NCBI RefSeq assembly: GCF_003952465.1
Contig: NZ_CP034448.1
Location: 496,001-560,000, forward strand
DNA length: 64,000 nucleotides
Direction of reading: 5' to 3'
From: Mesorhizobium sp. M1B.F.Ca.ET.045.04.1.1
GTDB lineage: Bacteria; Pseudomonadota; Alphaproteobacteria; Rhizobiales; Rhizobiaceae
Shown here: positions 28,075-37,180 of the stretch, piece by piece
How the letters are laid out: every line of letters starts with the position of its first letter
How positions within the stretch are numbered: the stretch's first letter is position 1
Position numbers and translations under genes: made by a program
Notes under the pieces: model-generated
Databases searched by the model: none
Told to the model about the DNA's origin: nothing
What the model saw: the letters and a program-made list of their open reading frames with translations, nothing else

Positions 28075-29400
28075 ATGGCGCTAACGGATGCATTCGGCCT
28101 GGCTTATTCGGGCGCGACCGAAGCCGGGTTTTCGTCCTACGCCAGAGCCGTCCACGAGTTGCAATGCTTCATCGGCGACCCGGTCGGCTCTATCGACCGT
28201 GCGATCGCCGGCGACCCCGGCTTCGTGATGGCGCATGTGTTCAAAGGCTACCTGTTCGGCCTCGCCACCGAGCGCGAGGCAATGACTGTCGCGCGATCGT
28301 GTCATGCTGCGGCGCTGCCGCTTGCCGGCACAACGCGCGAACAGGCGCATGTGTGCGCCCTCGGCCATCTCGCCGAGGGCCGTTGGCATGAGGCCGCTCG
28401 CATCCTCGAGGATATCGCGATCGACGAGCCGCTCGACGCGGTGGCGCTGCAGGTGGGACACCAGATCGACTTCTTCACAGGCAATGCCCGTATGCTGCGC
28501 GACCGCATCGGCCGGGCGCTGCCGGCCTGGAAAAAGGGCATGCCGGGCTACCATGCCGTTCTCGGCATGCAGGCCTTCGGGCTGGAGGAGATGGGCGACT
28601 ATGCCCGCGCAGAATCCTTCGGCCGGCAGGCGATCGCGATCGAGCCGCGCGACGGGTGGGCGCAGCACGCGGTCGCGCATGTCATGGAAATGCAGAGCCG
28701 GCAAAGGGACGGCATAGCCTGGATGCGCGCCAACCCGCAGGCGTGGACGAAGGACAGCTTCCTCAAGATCCACAATTGGTGGCATTTGGCGCTTTTCCAC
28801 TACGACCTCGGCGAGACCGACGAGGTGCTCAAACTCTATGACGGGCCGATCTACGGCGACCGCTCCACATTGGCGCTCAACATGGTCGATGCCTCGGCGA
28901 TCCTATGGCGCCTCCATCTCGGCGGCGTCGATGTCGGCGACCGCTGGGCGGTACTTGCCGCGAACTGGATGCCGAAGGCCGCCGCCGGCAATTATGCCTT
29001 CAACGACGCGCATGCGATGATGGCCTTTGTCGGCGCGGGGCTGGAGGCGCCGGCGCGGACCTTGCTCGAGGCGCAGCGCGAAGCGATGAATGGCAGCGAC
29101 GACAATGCCGCCTTTACCCGCGACGTCGGCCATCCCTTGACGTTGGCGATCAAGGAGTTCGGCGAAGGCAGCTACACCGAATCCGTGCGCCTGATCCGGC
29201 CGATCCGCTCGATTGCCCATCGCTTCGGCGGCAGCCACGCGCAACGCGACGTGATCGACCTGACGCTGATCGAGGCCGCGCTTCGCGCCGGTGATGGCGC
29301 ACTGGCACGGGCCTTGACCGCCGAGCGCCAACTGGCGCGGCCGGAGAGCCCGCTGTCGGCGCTGTTCTCGCGACGCGCGGCCGATTTGTCGGAGAATTGA
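28075..29400 (+). CDS. Tetratricopeptide-repeat protein, TTC38-like
   Basis: A 441-residue helical protein similar to the TTC38 group of TPR proteins found in bacteria and animals. No signal peptide or catalytic motif is evident. Recognisable features are LQCFIGDPVGSIDRAIAGDP near the N-terminus, GYHAVLGMQAFGLEEMGDYARA and the HNWWHLALFHYDLGETDEVL segment characteristic of the group. Molecular function unknown. It stands between lysE and xylB in the same direction, about 100 bases from each, without evident functional link. Confidence 0.8.
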   Translation: MALTDAFGLAYSGATEAGFSSYARAVHELQCFIGDPVGSIDRAIAGDPGFVMAHVFKGYLFGLATEREAMTVARSCHAAALPLAGTTREQAHVCALGHLAEGRWHEAARILEDIAIDEPLDAVALQVGHQIDFFTGNARMLRDRIGRALPAWKKGMPGYHAVLGMQAFGLEEMGDYARAESFGRQAIAIEPRDGWAQHAVAHVMEMQSRQRDGIAWMRANPQAWTKDSFLKIHNWWHLALFHYDLGETDEVLKLYDGPIYGDRSTLALNMVDASAILWRLHLGGVDVGDRWAVLAANWMPKAAAGNYAFNDAHAMMAFVGAGLEAPARTLLEAQREAMNGSDDNAAFTRDVGHPLTLAIKEFGEGSYTESVRLIRPIRSIAHRFGGSHAQRDVIDLTLIEAALRAGDGALARALTAERQLARPESPLSALFSRRAADLSEN

Positions 29401-29439
29401 CCCGAGGCGGATCTTGTCATAAGAACTGGCCAAGCCAGA

Positions 29440-29460
29440 TTTTTTCGAGATCCGAAAAAA
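29440..29460. promoter_or_regulatory. Perfect inverted repeat upstream of xylB
   Basis: TTTTTTCG-AGATC-CGAAAAAA: eight-base arms with a five-base loop, ending 22 bases before the xylB ATG. It could be a regulator site for xylB or a terminator of the upstream TPR gene (T run is on the wrong side of the plus-strand stem). I lean to an operator. Confidence 0.45.
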
Positions 29461-29482
29461 TTAATGGCAGTGGGAGGAAATC

Positions 29483-30937
29483 ATGTATCTCGGCCTCGAC
29501 CTGGGCACCTCGGGCGTGAAGGCGCTACTGATCGATGCCGGGCAGAAAGTCATCGGCTCCGGCCATGGCTCACTCGATGTCTCGCGCCCGCATCCCGGCT
29601 GGTCCGAGCAGACGCCAGCGCATTGGATCGAGGCCTGCGAGACGGCGATCGTCGAGCTCAGGGCTTCCCATCCGAAGGAACTGGCGGCCGTCAAAGGCAT
29701 CGGCCTTTCCGGCCAAATGCATGGCGCTACCCTGCTCGATGCCTCGGACAAGGTGCTGCGCCCCTGCATCCTGTGGAACGACACGCGCAGCCATGTCGAG
29801 GCTGCAGCGCTCGACGCCGACCCGCGCTTCCGCAAGCTCACCGGCAACATCGTCTTCCCCGGCTTCACGGCGCCGAAACTCGCCTGGGTGAAGAACAACG
29901 AACCGGCAATCTTCGCCAGGGTTGCCAAGGTGCTTCTGCCCAAGGATTTCCTGCGGCTCTGGCTGACCGGCGAGCACATTTCGGAAATGTCGGACTCGGC
30001 CGGCACGTCCTGGCTCGACGTCGGCAAGCGCCGCTGGTCGCCGGAATTGCTCGACGCGACGTCGCTCGACGAAAGACAGATGCCGTCGCTCACCGAAGGC
30101 ACGGCGAAGGCCGGCGCCTTGCGTGGCGAACTTGCTTCGAAATGGGGCGTTGCGGCCGGCATCCCGGTTGCCGGCGGCGCCGGCGACAACGCGGCCTCGG
30201 CCTGCGGCATGGGCACGGTTCGCGCCGGCCACGCTTTCGTCTCTCTCGGCACGTCCGGCGTACTCTTTGCTGCCAACGCCTCCTATCTGCCCAATCCGGA
30301 AAGCGCGGTGCATACCTTCTGCCATGCGCTGCCCGCCACCTGGCACCAGATGGGCGTGATCCTCTCGGCCACCGATTCGCTCAACTGGCTGTCGGAGATC
30401 ACCGGCAAAGGCGCCGGCGACCTGACCGGGGAGCTCGGCGACAAGCTCAAGGCGCCGACGGGCGTTTCTTTCCTGCCCTATCTCTCCGGCGAGCGCACGC
30501 CGCACAATGATTCCGCCATCCGCGGATCCTTCACCGGCCTCGCCCACCAATCGAGCCGGGCCGCGCTGACCCAGGCCGTGCTCGAAGGCGTGGCGTTTGC
30601 CTTCCGCGACAGTCTCGAAGCGCTGAAGATGGCCGGCACGACGCTGACCCGAGTGACGGCGATCGGCGGCGGCTCGCGCTCGCGCTACTGGCTGAAGGCG
30701 ATCGCCACCGCGTTGCAGGTGCCGATCGACATTCCGGCCGACGGCGATTTCGGCGCCGCCTTCGGCGCGGCGCGGCTCGGCCTGATCGCCGCGACTGACG
30801 CCGATCCGCTTGCCGTCTGCACCGCGCCGGCGACCGACGCCACGATCGAGCCGGACGCCGGGCTTGGCGGCGCTTTTGCAGATGCCTATCAGCGCTATCG
30901 GGCGCTCTATCCGGCGATCAGGGCTGTTACTGCGTGA
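29483..30937 (+). CDS. xylB: Xylulokinase
   Basis: A 484-residue FGGY-family kinase that phosphorylates D-xylulose. YLGLDLGTSGVKALLID opens the first ATPase domain, GLSGQMHGA is the xylulokinase-type substrate motif, and GGGSRSRYW closes the second domain. The catalytic Asp lies in GAGDNAASACG. A GGGAGGAAA Shine-Dalgarno precedes the ATG. xylA lies 700 bases downstream in the same direction, separated by a repeat and an opposing small gene. Confidence 0.93.
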   Translation: MYLGLDLGTSGVKALLIDAGQKVIGSGHGSLDVSRPHPGWSEQTPAHWIEACETAIVELRASHPKELAAVKGIGLSGQMHGATLLDASDKVLRPCILWNDTRSHVEAAALDADPRFRKLTGNIVFPGFTAPKLAWVKNNEPAIFARVAKVLLPKDFLRLWLTGEHISEMSDSAGTSWLDVGKRRWSPELLDATSLDERQMPSLTEGTAKAGALRGELASKWGVAAGIPVAGGAGDNAASACGMGTVRAGHAFVSLGTSGVLFAANASYLPNPESAVHTFCHALPATWHQMGVILSATDSLNWLSEITGKGAGDLTGELGDKLKAPTGVSFLPYLSGERTPHNDSAIRGSFTGLAHQSSRAALTQAVLEGVAFAFRDSLEALKMAGTTLTRVTAIGGGSRSRYWLKAIATALQVPIDIPADGDFGAAFGAARLGLIAATDADPLAVCTAPATDATIEPDAGLGGAFADAYQRYRALYPAIRAVTA

Positions 30938-30975
30938 GTATGCGCGAGGCACCCCGTAGTCGCATGGGACGGCGC

Positions 30976-31139
30976 GAGGCACCCCCTCTGCCCTGCCGGG
31001 CATCTCCCCCTCAAGGGGGAGATTGGCAGTTGGGACGCCCCGCTCTTTCCTGCAACGCTGGGGATTGGCGAAAGCCGGAGCGACATCCGATCTCCCCCCT
31101 TGAGGGGGAGATGTCCGGCAGGACAGAGGGGGGTGCCTC
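30976..31139. repeat. Intergenic palindromic repeat (CTCCCC type), copy 3
   Basis: A 164-base element with perfect ends GAGGCACCCCC / GGGGGTGCCTC, then CTCTGCCCTGCCGG / CCGGCAGGACAGAG and CATCTCCCCCTCAAGGGGGA against its inverse. The best example in the window of a full-length copy. It lies between convergent xylB and the NTF2-like gene. Confidence 0.85.
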
Positions 31140-31162
31140 GCACCTCCCCTCCCCAGTTGTCC

Positions 31163-31525
31163 TCACTGCGCCGGCACCTTGTCGAGGAAGCCGGTGACGC
31201 TCTTCAGGCGGCCGTTCTCGATGACGCCGATGTCGGTGCCTTCGATGACGGATTCTGCGCCCTCTGGCCCCAGGTTCCACGAAAAGCGGATGCGGTCGGC
31301 GAACCCATCCGGCTGGCCCTTCAGCGAGAACCGGAAGCCGGCGAAGCGCTGCTGGACGCCGTCGATCAGCGCGGCGATGCCCGCATGGCCATCGCCCTGC
31401 ATGACCGGGTCGCGATAGCTGACGTCGCGGGTGAAGGCTGCCTCGAGCAGGGCCTTGCGGCGCGCCGCATCGCTCTCGTTCCAGGCGGTGATGTAGTTGC
31501 GGGCGATCGTGTTGAGGTCGGTCAT
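31163..31525 (-). CDS. NTF2-like / SnoaL-like small protein
   Basis: A 120-residue protein of the nuclear-transport-factor-2 fold. The start region MTDLNTIARNYITAWNESDAA and the block DVSYRDPVMQGDGHAGIAAL are typical of SnoaL-like proteins used as isomerases, dehydratases or simply ligand pockets. I chose the ATG at 31525, which has GAAGGA at the right distance; an ATG at 31534 abuts it. It points against both xyl genes. No catalytic function can be assigned. Confidence 0.75.
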   Translation of the reverse strand: MTDLNTIARNYITAWNESDAARRKALLEAAFTRDVSYRDPVMQGDGHAGIAALIDGVQQRFAGFRFSLKGQPDGFADRIRFSWNLGPEGAESVIEGTDIGVIENGRLKSVTGFLDKVPAQ

Positions 31526-31637
31526 TGTCTTCATCCTTCGTTGGATCGTTTCGACATGACGTTTTTCGCCCAAGGGAAGAGCGAAACCAATTACGCCTGA
31601 GGTAATCGGGCGGAAGCACTTGGAGAGGAAGGAAACC

Positions 31638-32963
31638 ATGAGCAGCGGCTTTTTCGGCGACATCAAGACAATCAAGTATGAGGGGCCGGATTCGACCAAT
31701 CCGCTCGCCTACCGGTTCTACAACCCGGACGAAGTGGTGGCCGGGAAGCGGCTGGAAGACCATCTGCGCTTCGCTGTCGCCTACTGGCATTCCTTTGCCT
31801 GGCAGGGCGGCGATCCGTTCGGCGGCCAGACCTTCGACCGCCCGTGGTTCGCCAAGGCCGGCAGCGTCGACACGATGGAGCTGGCGAAGCTCAAGGCCGA
31901 TGTCGCCTTCGAGATGTTCTCGCTGCTCGGCATCCCCTATTTCTGCTTCCACGACGCCGATGTCCGCCCCGAGGGCAAGGACTTTTCGGAAAGCGCCGCG
32001 CGCCTCGACGAGATCGCCGACTATTTTTCGGCCAAGATGAAACAAACCGGCGTCAAGCTGCTCTGGGGCACGGCGAACATGTTCTCGCATCGCCGCTTCA
32101 TGGCGGGTGCTGCCACCAATCCCGATCCGGACGTATTCGCCTATGCGGCGGCGACGGTGAAGAGCTGCATCGACGTCACCAAGCGGCTGAAGGGCGAGAA
32201 CTACGTGCTGTGGGGCGGGCGCGAAGGCTATGAGACGCTGCTCAACACCGATCTTGCGCGCGAGCAGGAGCAGGCCGGCCGCTTCCTCAACCTCGTCGTC
32301 GACTACAAGCACAAAATAGGCTTCAAGGGCACGATCCTGATCGAGCCGAAGCCGCAGGAGCCGACAAAACACCAGTATGATTACGATGTCGCGACCGTCT
32401 ACGGCTTCCTCAAGCGTTTCGGGCTGGAGAAGGAGGTCAAGCTCAACATCGAGCAGGGCCATGCGATCCTCGCCGGCCATTCCTTCGAGCACGAGCTGGC
32501 CTTGGCCAATGCGCTCGGCATCTTCGGCTCGATCGACATGAACCGCAACGACTACCAGTCGGGCTGGGACACCGACCAGTTCCCCAACAACGTGCCGGAA
32601 ATGGCGTTGGCCTACTACCAGATCCTGCAGGGCGGCGGCTTCAAGACCGGCGGCACCAATTTCGACGCCAAGCTCAGGCGCCAGTCGCTCGACCCGGAGG
32701 ACCTGCTGATCGGCCATATCGGCGGCATGGATGCCTGCGCGCGCGGCCTCAAGGCGGCGGCGAAGATGATCGAGGACAAGGCGCTGTCCGCTCCGCTCGC
32801 CGAACGCTATGCCGGCTGGAACACGGCAGAAGGCAAGGCGATGCTTTCCGGCAAGCGCACGCTGGAAGAGATCGCCGAGCGCGTGGTGAAGAAAAAGATC
32901 GAGCCGCAGCCGCGCTCAGGCCGGCAGGAGCTGCTCGAAAACATCGTCAACAGATACGTCTGA
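31638..32963 (+). CDS. xylA: Xylose isomerase
   Basis: A 441-residue D-xylose ketol-isomerase. The catalytic His105/Asp108 pair sits in [11 protein letters not shown]; metal and substrate ligands follow in [32 protein letters not shown] and [19 protein letters not shown]. It converts xylose to xylulose for XylB. The ATG at 31638 has a strong AGGAAGGAAA; a TTG at 31620 is in frame but less likely. It is separated from xylB and may be transcribed on its own. Confidence 0.95.
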   Translation: MSSGFFGDIKTIKYEGPDSTNPLAYRFYNPDEVVAGKRLEDHLRFAVAYWHSFAWQGGDPFGGQTFDRPWFAKAGSVDTMELAKLKADVAFEMFSLLGIPYFCFHDADVRPEGKDFSESAARLDEIADYFSAKMKQTGVKLLWGTANMFSHRRFMAGAATNPDPDVFAYAAATVKSCIDVTKRLKGENYVLWGGREGYETLLNTDLAREQEQAGRFLNLVVDYKHKIGFKGTILIEPKPQEPTKHQYDYDVATVYGFLKRFGLEKEVKLNIEQGHAILAGHSFEHELALANALGIFGSIDMNRNDYQSGWDTDQFPNNVPEMALAYYQILQGGGFKTGGTNFDAKLRRQSLDPEDLLIGHIGGMDACARGLKAAAKMIEDKALSAPLAERYAGWNTAEGKAMLSGKRTLEEIAERVVKKKIEPQPRSGRQELLENIVNRYV

Positions 32964-33027
32964 GGGATAGTGCGCTTCCACTGATTTCAGCCTTCGCTTG
33001 CTTCTCGGCGAGGAGAAGTCCTTCAGC

Positions 33028-33216
33028 GTCGGCGCTGCCCCTCACCTGCCTGCCGGCATCCTCTCCCCGTATAGTGACGGGGAGAGGGACGCTGTCATCG
33101 ACGGTTTCGCCAATCGCCAACGTTGCAAGACGGCCGCCGACGTCGCGGCCAGCCTCCTTCTCCCCGTCACTATACGGGGAGAAGGTCCCGGCAGGGGGAT
33201 GAGGGGCGGCGCCGAC
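33028..33216. repeat. Intergenic palindromic repeat (CTCCCC type), variant copy 4
   Basis: 189 bases with perfect ends GTCGGCGC / GCGCCGAC. Inside are CTGCCCCTCA / TGAGGGGCGG and CTCTCCCCGTATAGTGACGG / CGTCACTATACGGGGAGAAG. The inner sequence CCCCGTATAGTGACGGGG differs from the other copies, so this is a subfamily. Confidence 0.8.
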
Positions 33217-33245
33217 TTCGACAGTTGCCGGATGCGGCGTCATCA

Positions 33246-33283
33246 GTTTCGGGGAAAGTGTGCAACGGTCTTCCGTCCGAAAC
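33246..33283. repeat. Short palindromic repeat, diverged copy of 22563-22604
   Basis: GTTTCGGGGAAA paired with TTCCGTCCGAAAC, followed by AAACAAATAGATAGAGCAGTTCC, a tail seen with this repeat in other rhizobia. The rest of the 32964-33468 gap has no other gene that I can support. Confidence 0.55.
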
Positions 33284-33468
33284 GCCTCAAAAACAAATAG
33301 ATAGAGCAGTTCCGCATCCCGTGAAACGATGAACCTCCCCGGTTCCGGGCGAGGACAAGGTTTTGCCCCGCGCTGCCCCTCAATCGCCCCGCTCTTGCCT
33401 TCAAACAGCCGTCACGGATCTCCTATATTGTGGACACGTGGCGGGAAGGAACGAAGGAGGCGAAACGT

Positions 33469-33672
33469 ATGCAGCACGAACGCGAAATCGACGCCCTGCT
33501 CTCGCCCGGCGAGGCTGGTTCGATCATCGATCGGCTGATGGCGCTGCCGCATTCGAAAGACGGCGGCCGCAAGACAAACGAATGGGATCGCGCGGTCGCC
33601 GCGCGGTTGGAGACGGCGCTGGCCAAGAGCATGCGCTCGCGCATTGTTCGCGAAGGCCGCGACGCCGCCTGA
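33469..33672 (+). CDS. Small hypothetical protein, charged
   Basis: A 67-residue charged helical protein beginning MQHEREIDALLSPGEAGSII. The ATG has a strong Shine-Dalgarno (GAAGGAGG, five to six bases upstream), which supports expression and decides the start over an upstream GTG. No domain recognised and no signal peptide or membrane helix. It is 75 bases upstream of the HAD hydrolase. Confidence 0.6.
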   Translation: MQHEREIDALLSPGEAGSIIDRLMALPHSKDGGRKTNEWDRAVAARLETALAKSMRSRIVREGRDAA

Positions 33673-33747
33673 TTCTTCCATGGCCTGTTTCCAGGCCTGA
33701 TTCTTCCTTGGTTTGACGAACGGAGACTGTTTCTCCATCCTTAACCG

Positions 33748-34521
33748 ATGATACGCGCGGTGCTGCTCGATCTTCTGGGTGTCGTCTACGACGGCGACAC
33801 CCCGATAACAGGCGCTGCGGCAGCCATCGAGCGCCTGCGCAACGCAGGCCTGTTACTCCGTTTCGTCAGCAACACGACACGTTCGCCACGCGGCGCAATC
33901 ATCGCGCAGCTTGCCGCCATGGGCATTGAGGTTGCGGATGAAGAGTTGCTGACGCCGGCGCGCGCCGCCGTCGAGTGGCTGCGCAAGCATGGCCGCCAGC
34001 CGCATTTGCTCGTCCATCCCGATTTGGAGGTCGAGTTTTCCGGACTGGAGGGCGGCAGCGGGCGCGCCGTCGTCGTCGGCGATGCCGGCGAGGCCTTCGA
34101 TCATGCCAGTCTCAACCGCGCCTTCCGCGAGCTGGTTGCCGGCGCCGATTTCGTCGCGCTTGCCATCAACCGCACCTTCAAGGATGCCGACGGCCTGCTC
34201 AGCCTCGACACCGGCGCCTTCGTCGCAGCGCTCGAATTCGCCAGCGGGCGAAGTCCTGTCGTGCTCGGCAAGCCGTCGCCGGATTTCTTCCTCTCGGCGC
34301 TCGCCGGTCTGAACTGCACGGCGGCCGATGCGGTGATGGTCGGCGACGATGCGGAGAGCGATGTCGCCGGCGGGCTCAGTGCCGGCCTTGGCGCGGCGCT
34401 GCTCGTGCGTACCGGCAAATACCGCCCGAATGACGAGACGCGCTTCGATCCGGCGCCCACGGCTGTTATCGACGATCTTGCGGCGGCGACCGACTGGATA
34501 ATCAGCCGCGCCGCAGCCTGA
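33748..34521 (+). CDS. HAD-IIA family hydrolase (LHPP/HDHD2-like)
   Basis: A 257-residue haloacid-dehalogenase phosphatase. Motif I is DLLGVVYDG, motif II FVSNTTRS, motif III with KPSPDFF and motif IV VGDDAESDV. In motif I the second Asp of DxD is replaced by Leu; in LHPP/HDHD2 proteins that position is also altered (DISG, DLSG), which supports this subfamily rather than loss of function. LHPP proteins hydrolyse phospho-lysine, phospho-histidine or pyrophosphate. The C-terminus overlaps the convergent AraC-type gene by 20 bases. Confidence 0.82.
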   Translation: MIRAVLLDLLGVVYDGDTPITGAAAAIERLRNAGLLLRFVSNTTRSPRGAIIAQLAAMGIEVADEELLTPARAAVEWLRKHGRQPHLLVHPDLEVEFSGLEGGSGRAVVVGDAGEAFDHASLNRAFRELVAGADFVALAINRTFKDADGLLSLDTGAFVAALEFASGRSPVVLGKPSPDFFLSALAGLNCTAADAVMVGDDAESDVAGGLSAGLGAALLVRTGKYRPNDETRFDPAPTAVIDDLAAATDWIISRAAA

Positions 34522-35482
34522 CCGGCGCCTCGCCGAAAGCCCTGGAAAACGCCCTGGAGAATGCGGCTGCGGAGGAAAAGCCGGTGCGCCCGGCAATGTC
34601 GGCCATGGCGATGCGGGTATCGACCACCAGGCGCCGGGCGGCGCTGAGGCGCAGCCGCAGATAATAGGCGCCGGGCGTCTCGCCGATCGACTTGCGGAAA
34701 ATGCTCTCCAGCGTTCGCGCCGTCACGCCGGCGCGCTTTGCGACCGCGTCGATGGTGAGCGGCTCGTCGACATGCGCTTCCATCAGCCGGATTGCCTGGG
34801 CGAGCCGGGGATCGTAGCCGTCGAGCCGGCCGAGCGAGACCAGCGGCTGCGCGTCGGTCGCGGCGCGCGCCTGGTCGTAGATGAAGACGCTCGCCACATC
34901 GAGCGCGGCGGCCATGCCGAGCCGGGTTCGAACCAGATGCAGCATCAGGTCGAAGGTCGGCGAGGCGCCGCCCGAGGTGAAGACCGGCCCGTCGATGACA
35001 TAGCGGTCCGGCCGCACGTCGACGCCCGGAAAGGCGGCGGAGAAATCCTCCATGTCTTCCCAATGCGTGGTGGCGCTGCGGCCTTCGAGCAGGCCGGCCC
35101 GCGCCACCAGCCAGGTGCCGGCCTCGACACCGCCGCAGGCGCGGGCCGCACGCGCCGCCCTCCGCAAGCCGGCAAGCAGCGCCGACGTGGCGTAGTTCTG
35201 CGTGCCGAAGCCGGCGACGACGACCAGCATGTCGGTCGGCTCGGCCGCATCGAAGCGGCCGCTGACGGCGACCGGCAGGCCGCAGGTAGTGACCGGCGCC
35301 TCGCCGGTGACCGAGACCAGCTTGAAATCGAACAGTGTCTCGCCGGAGATGCGGTTGGCGGCGCGCAACGGGTCGACCGCCGAGGCCACGCACATGATCG
35401 ACGAGCCCGAGAACACCAGGAACGTCACCTTGAGCGGCTCGCGCTCGGGCCGAAAGATGATCGGCTTTTCGTTTTTGATCAT
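34502..35482 (-). CDS. GATase1-AraC family regulator (CdhR/GbdR-like)
   Basis: A 326-residue regulator with an N-terminal DJ-1/PfpI-like amidotransferase domain (about residues 17-195, with VEAGTWLVARAGLLEGR and ATTHWEDM, typical of CdhR/GbdR) and a C-terminal AraC DNA-binding domain with two helix-turn-helices (LTIDAVAKRAGVTARTLE and MADIAGRTGFSSAAAFSRAF). In Pseudomonas, CdhR activates carnitine catabolism and GbdR glycine-betaine catabolism. It is divergent from a carnitine operon here, so regulation by carnitine or betaine is the obvious inference. Confidence 0.88.
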   Translation of the reverse strand: MIKNEKPIIFRPEREPLKVTFLVFSGSSIMCVASAVDPLRAANRISGETLFDFKLVSVTGEAPVTTCGLPVAVSGRFDAAEPTDMLVVVAGFGTQNYATSALLAGLRRAARAARACGGVEAGTWLVARAGLLEGRSATTHWEDMEDFSAAFPGVDVRPDRYVIDGPVFTSGGASPTFDLMLHLVRTRLGMAAALDVASVFIYDQARAATDAQPLVSLGRLDGYDPRLAQAIRLMEAHVDEPLTIDAVAKRAGVTARTLESIFRKSIGETPGAYYLRLRLSAARRLVVDTRIAMADIAGRTGFSSAAAFSRAFSRAFGEAPVRLRRG

Positions 35483-35543
35483 GAGAACTTCGTAAAACGC
35501 AAAACAGTTTCCGGCAAGTGAGTCATTCTTGGATTAGTTTCGG

Positions 35544-35590
35544 TGCATGTCGTTATCCCAAAATCGGTTCCCACTTTTGGGCGACATGCA
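35544..35590. repeat. Short palindromic repeat (GCATGTCG type) in the carnitine promoter region
   Basis: Ends TGCATGTCG / CGACATGCA, inner CCCAAAA / TTTTGGG around TCGGTTCCCAC. Same unit as at 14651 and 51624. It lies only 28 bases upstream of the BKACE ATG, so it must be in or next to the 5' untranslated region. Confidence 0.8.
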
Positions 35591-35618
35591 TGGCTGATCG
35601 AATTTGGGAGGAAAGACC

Positions 35619-36536
35619 ATGCCGCTCGCGATGAACCGTGAGGTCTTCATTACCTGTGCCGTGACCGGCTCCGGCGGCACGCAGGATCGCAGCCCGCATG
35701 TGCCGCGCTCGCCCAAGCAGATCGCCGATTCGGCGATCGATGCGGCCAAAGCTGGTGCGGCGATCGTCCATTGCCATGTGCGCGACCCCGAGACCGGCAA
35801 GCCCAGGCGCGACGTGCATCTCTACCGCGAAGTGACCGAGCGTATCCGCGAGGCAAACGTCGACGTGGTGCTGAACCTCACCGCAGGAATGGGCGGCGAC
35901 ATGGTGTTCGGCTCGCCCGAGGCGCCGCTGCCGCTCAACGAAAAAGGCACCGACATGGGCGGCGCCACCAACCGCATGGAACATGTGCGTCAGTGCCTGC
36001 CTGAGATCTGCACGCTGGACTGCGGCACGATGAACTTCGCCGAGGCCGACTATGTCATGACGAACACGCCCGGCATGCTGCGCGCCATGGGCGGCATGAT
36101 GACGGCGCTGGGCGTGAAGCCCGAGATCGAGGCCTTCGACACCGGGCATCTGTGGTTCGCCAAGCAGCTGGTCGAGGAAAAGGTTCTGAACGCGGATGCG
36201 CTGGTGCAGCTCTGCATGGGCGTGCCGTGGGGCGCGCCGGACGACCTCAACACCTTCATGGCGATGGTCAACAACGTGCCGTCGACCTGGAACTGGTCGG
36301 CCTTCTCGATCGGCCGCAACCAGATGGCCTATGCCGCGGCCGCCGTGCTGGCCGGCGGCAATGTCCGCGTCGGCCTGGAGGACAATCTGTGGCTCGACAA
36401 GGGTGTGCTCGCGACCAACGCGCAGCTCGTCGAACGTGCCGCGAGCATCGTCACCAATCTCGGCGCGCGCGTGCTCGGGCCGGAGGAAGTGCGCAAGAAG
36501 CTCAACCTGACGAAGCGGGCGCCGATCGCAGCGTGA
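35619..36536 (+). CDS. Beta-keto acid cleavage enzyme (BKACE), probable 3-dehydrocarnitine cleavage
   Basis: A 305-residue DUF849/BKACE protein. These zinc enzymes condense a beta-keto acid with acetyl-CoA and cleave it to acetoacetate plus a new acyl-CoA. HCHVRDPETG gives the zinc-binding His51 and His53; FGSPEAPLPLNEKG and VGLEDNLWLDKG are family blocks. Next to carnitine dehydrogenase the likely substrate is 3-dehydrocarnitine, giving betainyl-CoA. The ATG at 35619 has a GGGAGGAAA and is preferred over an upstream GTG-type start. First gene of the operon. Confidence 0.88.
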   Translation: MPLAMNREVFITCAVTGSGGTQDRSPHVPRSPKQIADSAIDAAKAGAAIVHCHVRDPETGKPRRDVHLYREVTERIREANVDVVLNLTAGMGGDMVFGSPEAPLPLNEKGTDMGGATNRMEHVRQCLPEICTLDCGTMNFAEADYVMTNTPGMLRAMGGMMTALGVKPEIEAFDTGHLWFAKQLVEEKVLNADALVQLCMGVPWGAPDDLNTFMAMVNNVPSTWNWSAFSIGRNQMAYAAAAVLAGGNVRVGLEDNLWLDKGVLATNAQLVERAASIVTNLGARVLGPEEVRKKLNLTKRAPIAA

Positions 36537-36554
36537 TTTGAAGGGAGTCAAAAA

Positions 36555-37178
36555 ATGGCTACCGTCAAATTCACCGCGATGAAGGATGGCGACAGGCAAG
36601 ACTACGAATTCCTGACCGCCCACGAGATCGACTATGCCGCCAGGACCGGCGATCGGCTGCTCGACGCCCTCGTGCAGCTCGATGAGGGTTTATCCGGCTA
36701 CAAGATCACCCGGCTCGGCCATTCGCTGCAGGCGGCGACGCGCGCCTGGCGCGACGGCGCCGACATAGACTGGATCGTCGCGGCGCTGCTGCACGACATC
36801 GGCGACATCTATGCGCCCTACAACCACGACGAATATGCCGCGACGATCCTGAAGCCTTTCGTGCGCGAGCAATGCACCTGGGTAGTGGAAAAGCACGGCG
36901 ACTTCCAGCGCCTCTATTACGCGCATCATCTCGGCGGCAACCGGCATGCCCGCGACCGCTTTGCCGGCCATCTCTATTTCGATGACTGCGACCAGTTCTG
37001 CGAGCGCTGGGACCAGTCGAGCTTCGACCCCGACTACGACACGCTGCCGGTCGAGTTCTTCCGGCCCTTCGTGCTCGAAGTCTTCGCGCGCAAGGCCTAC
37101 GACCCGACAGTGATCCGCGCCGGCGAGCGCGTGCCGCTTACCGATCCAGAAACAGCCAAGACAAGAACCGGAGCCTGA
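36555..37178 (+). CDS. HD-domain protein, probable PhnZ/TmpB-like diiron oxygenase
   Basis: A 207-residue HD-domain protein. Histidines and aspartates follow the order of the mixed-valent diiron oxygenases PhnZ and TmpB: His56 (RLGHSLQAA), His80-Asp81 (LLHDIGD), His91 (YNHDEYAA), His114 (EKHGDF) and Asp153 (ERWDQSSFDP). The LGHSLQ block is especially diagnostic versus HD phosphohydrolases. TmpB acts on a trimethylammonium-carrying phosphonate, which fits the quaternary-amine context here. It lies 18 bases after BKACE and 2 bases before carnitine dehydrogenase, so it is inside the operon. The position of the thioesterase found in Pseudomonas carnitine operons is taken by this gene. Its reaction is not established. 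Confidence 0.75.
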   Translation: MATVKFTAMKDGDRQDYEFLTAHEIDYAARTGDRLLDALVQLDEGLSGYKITRLGHSLQAATRAWRDGADIDWIVAALLHDIGDIYAPYNHDEYAATILKPFVREQCTWVVEKHGDFQRLYYAHHLGGNRHARDRFAGHLYFDDCDQFCERWDQSSFDPDYDTLPVEFFRPFVLEVFARKAYDPTVIRAGERVPLTDPETAKTRTGA

Positions 37179-37180
37179 GC

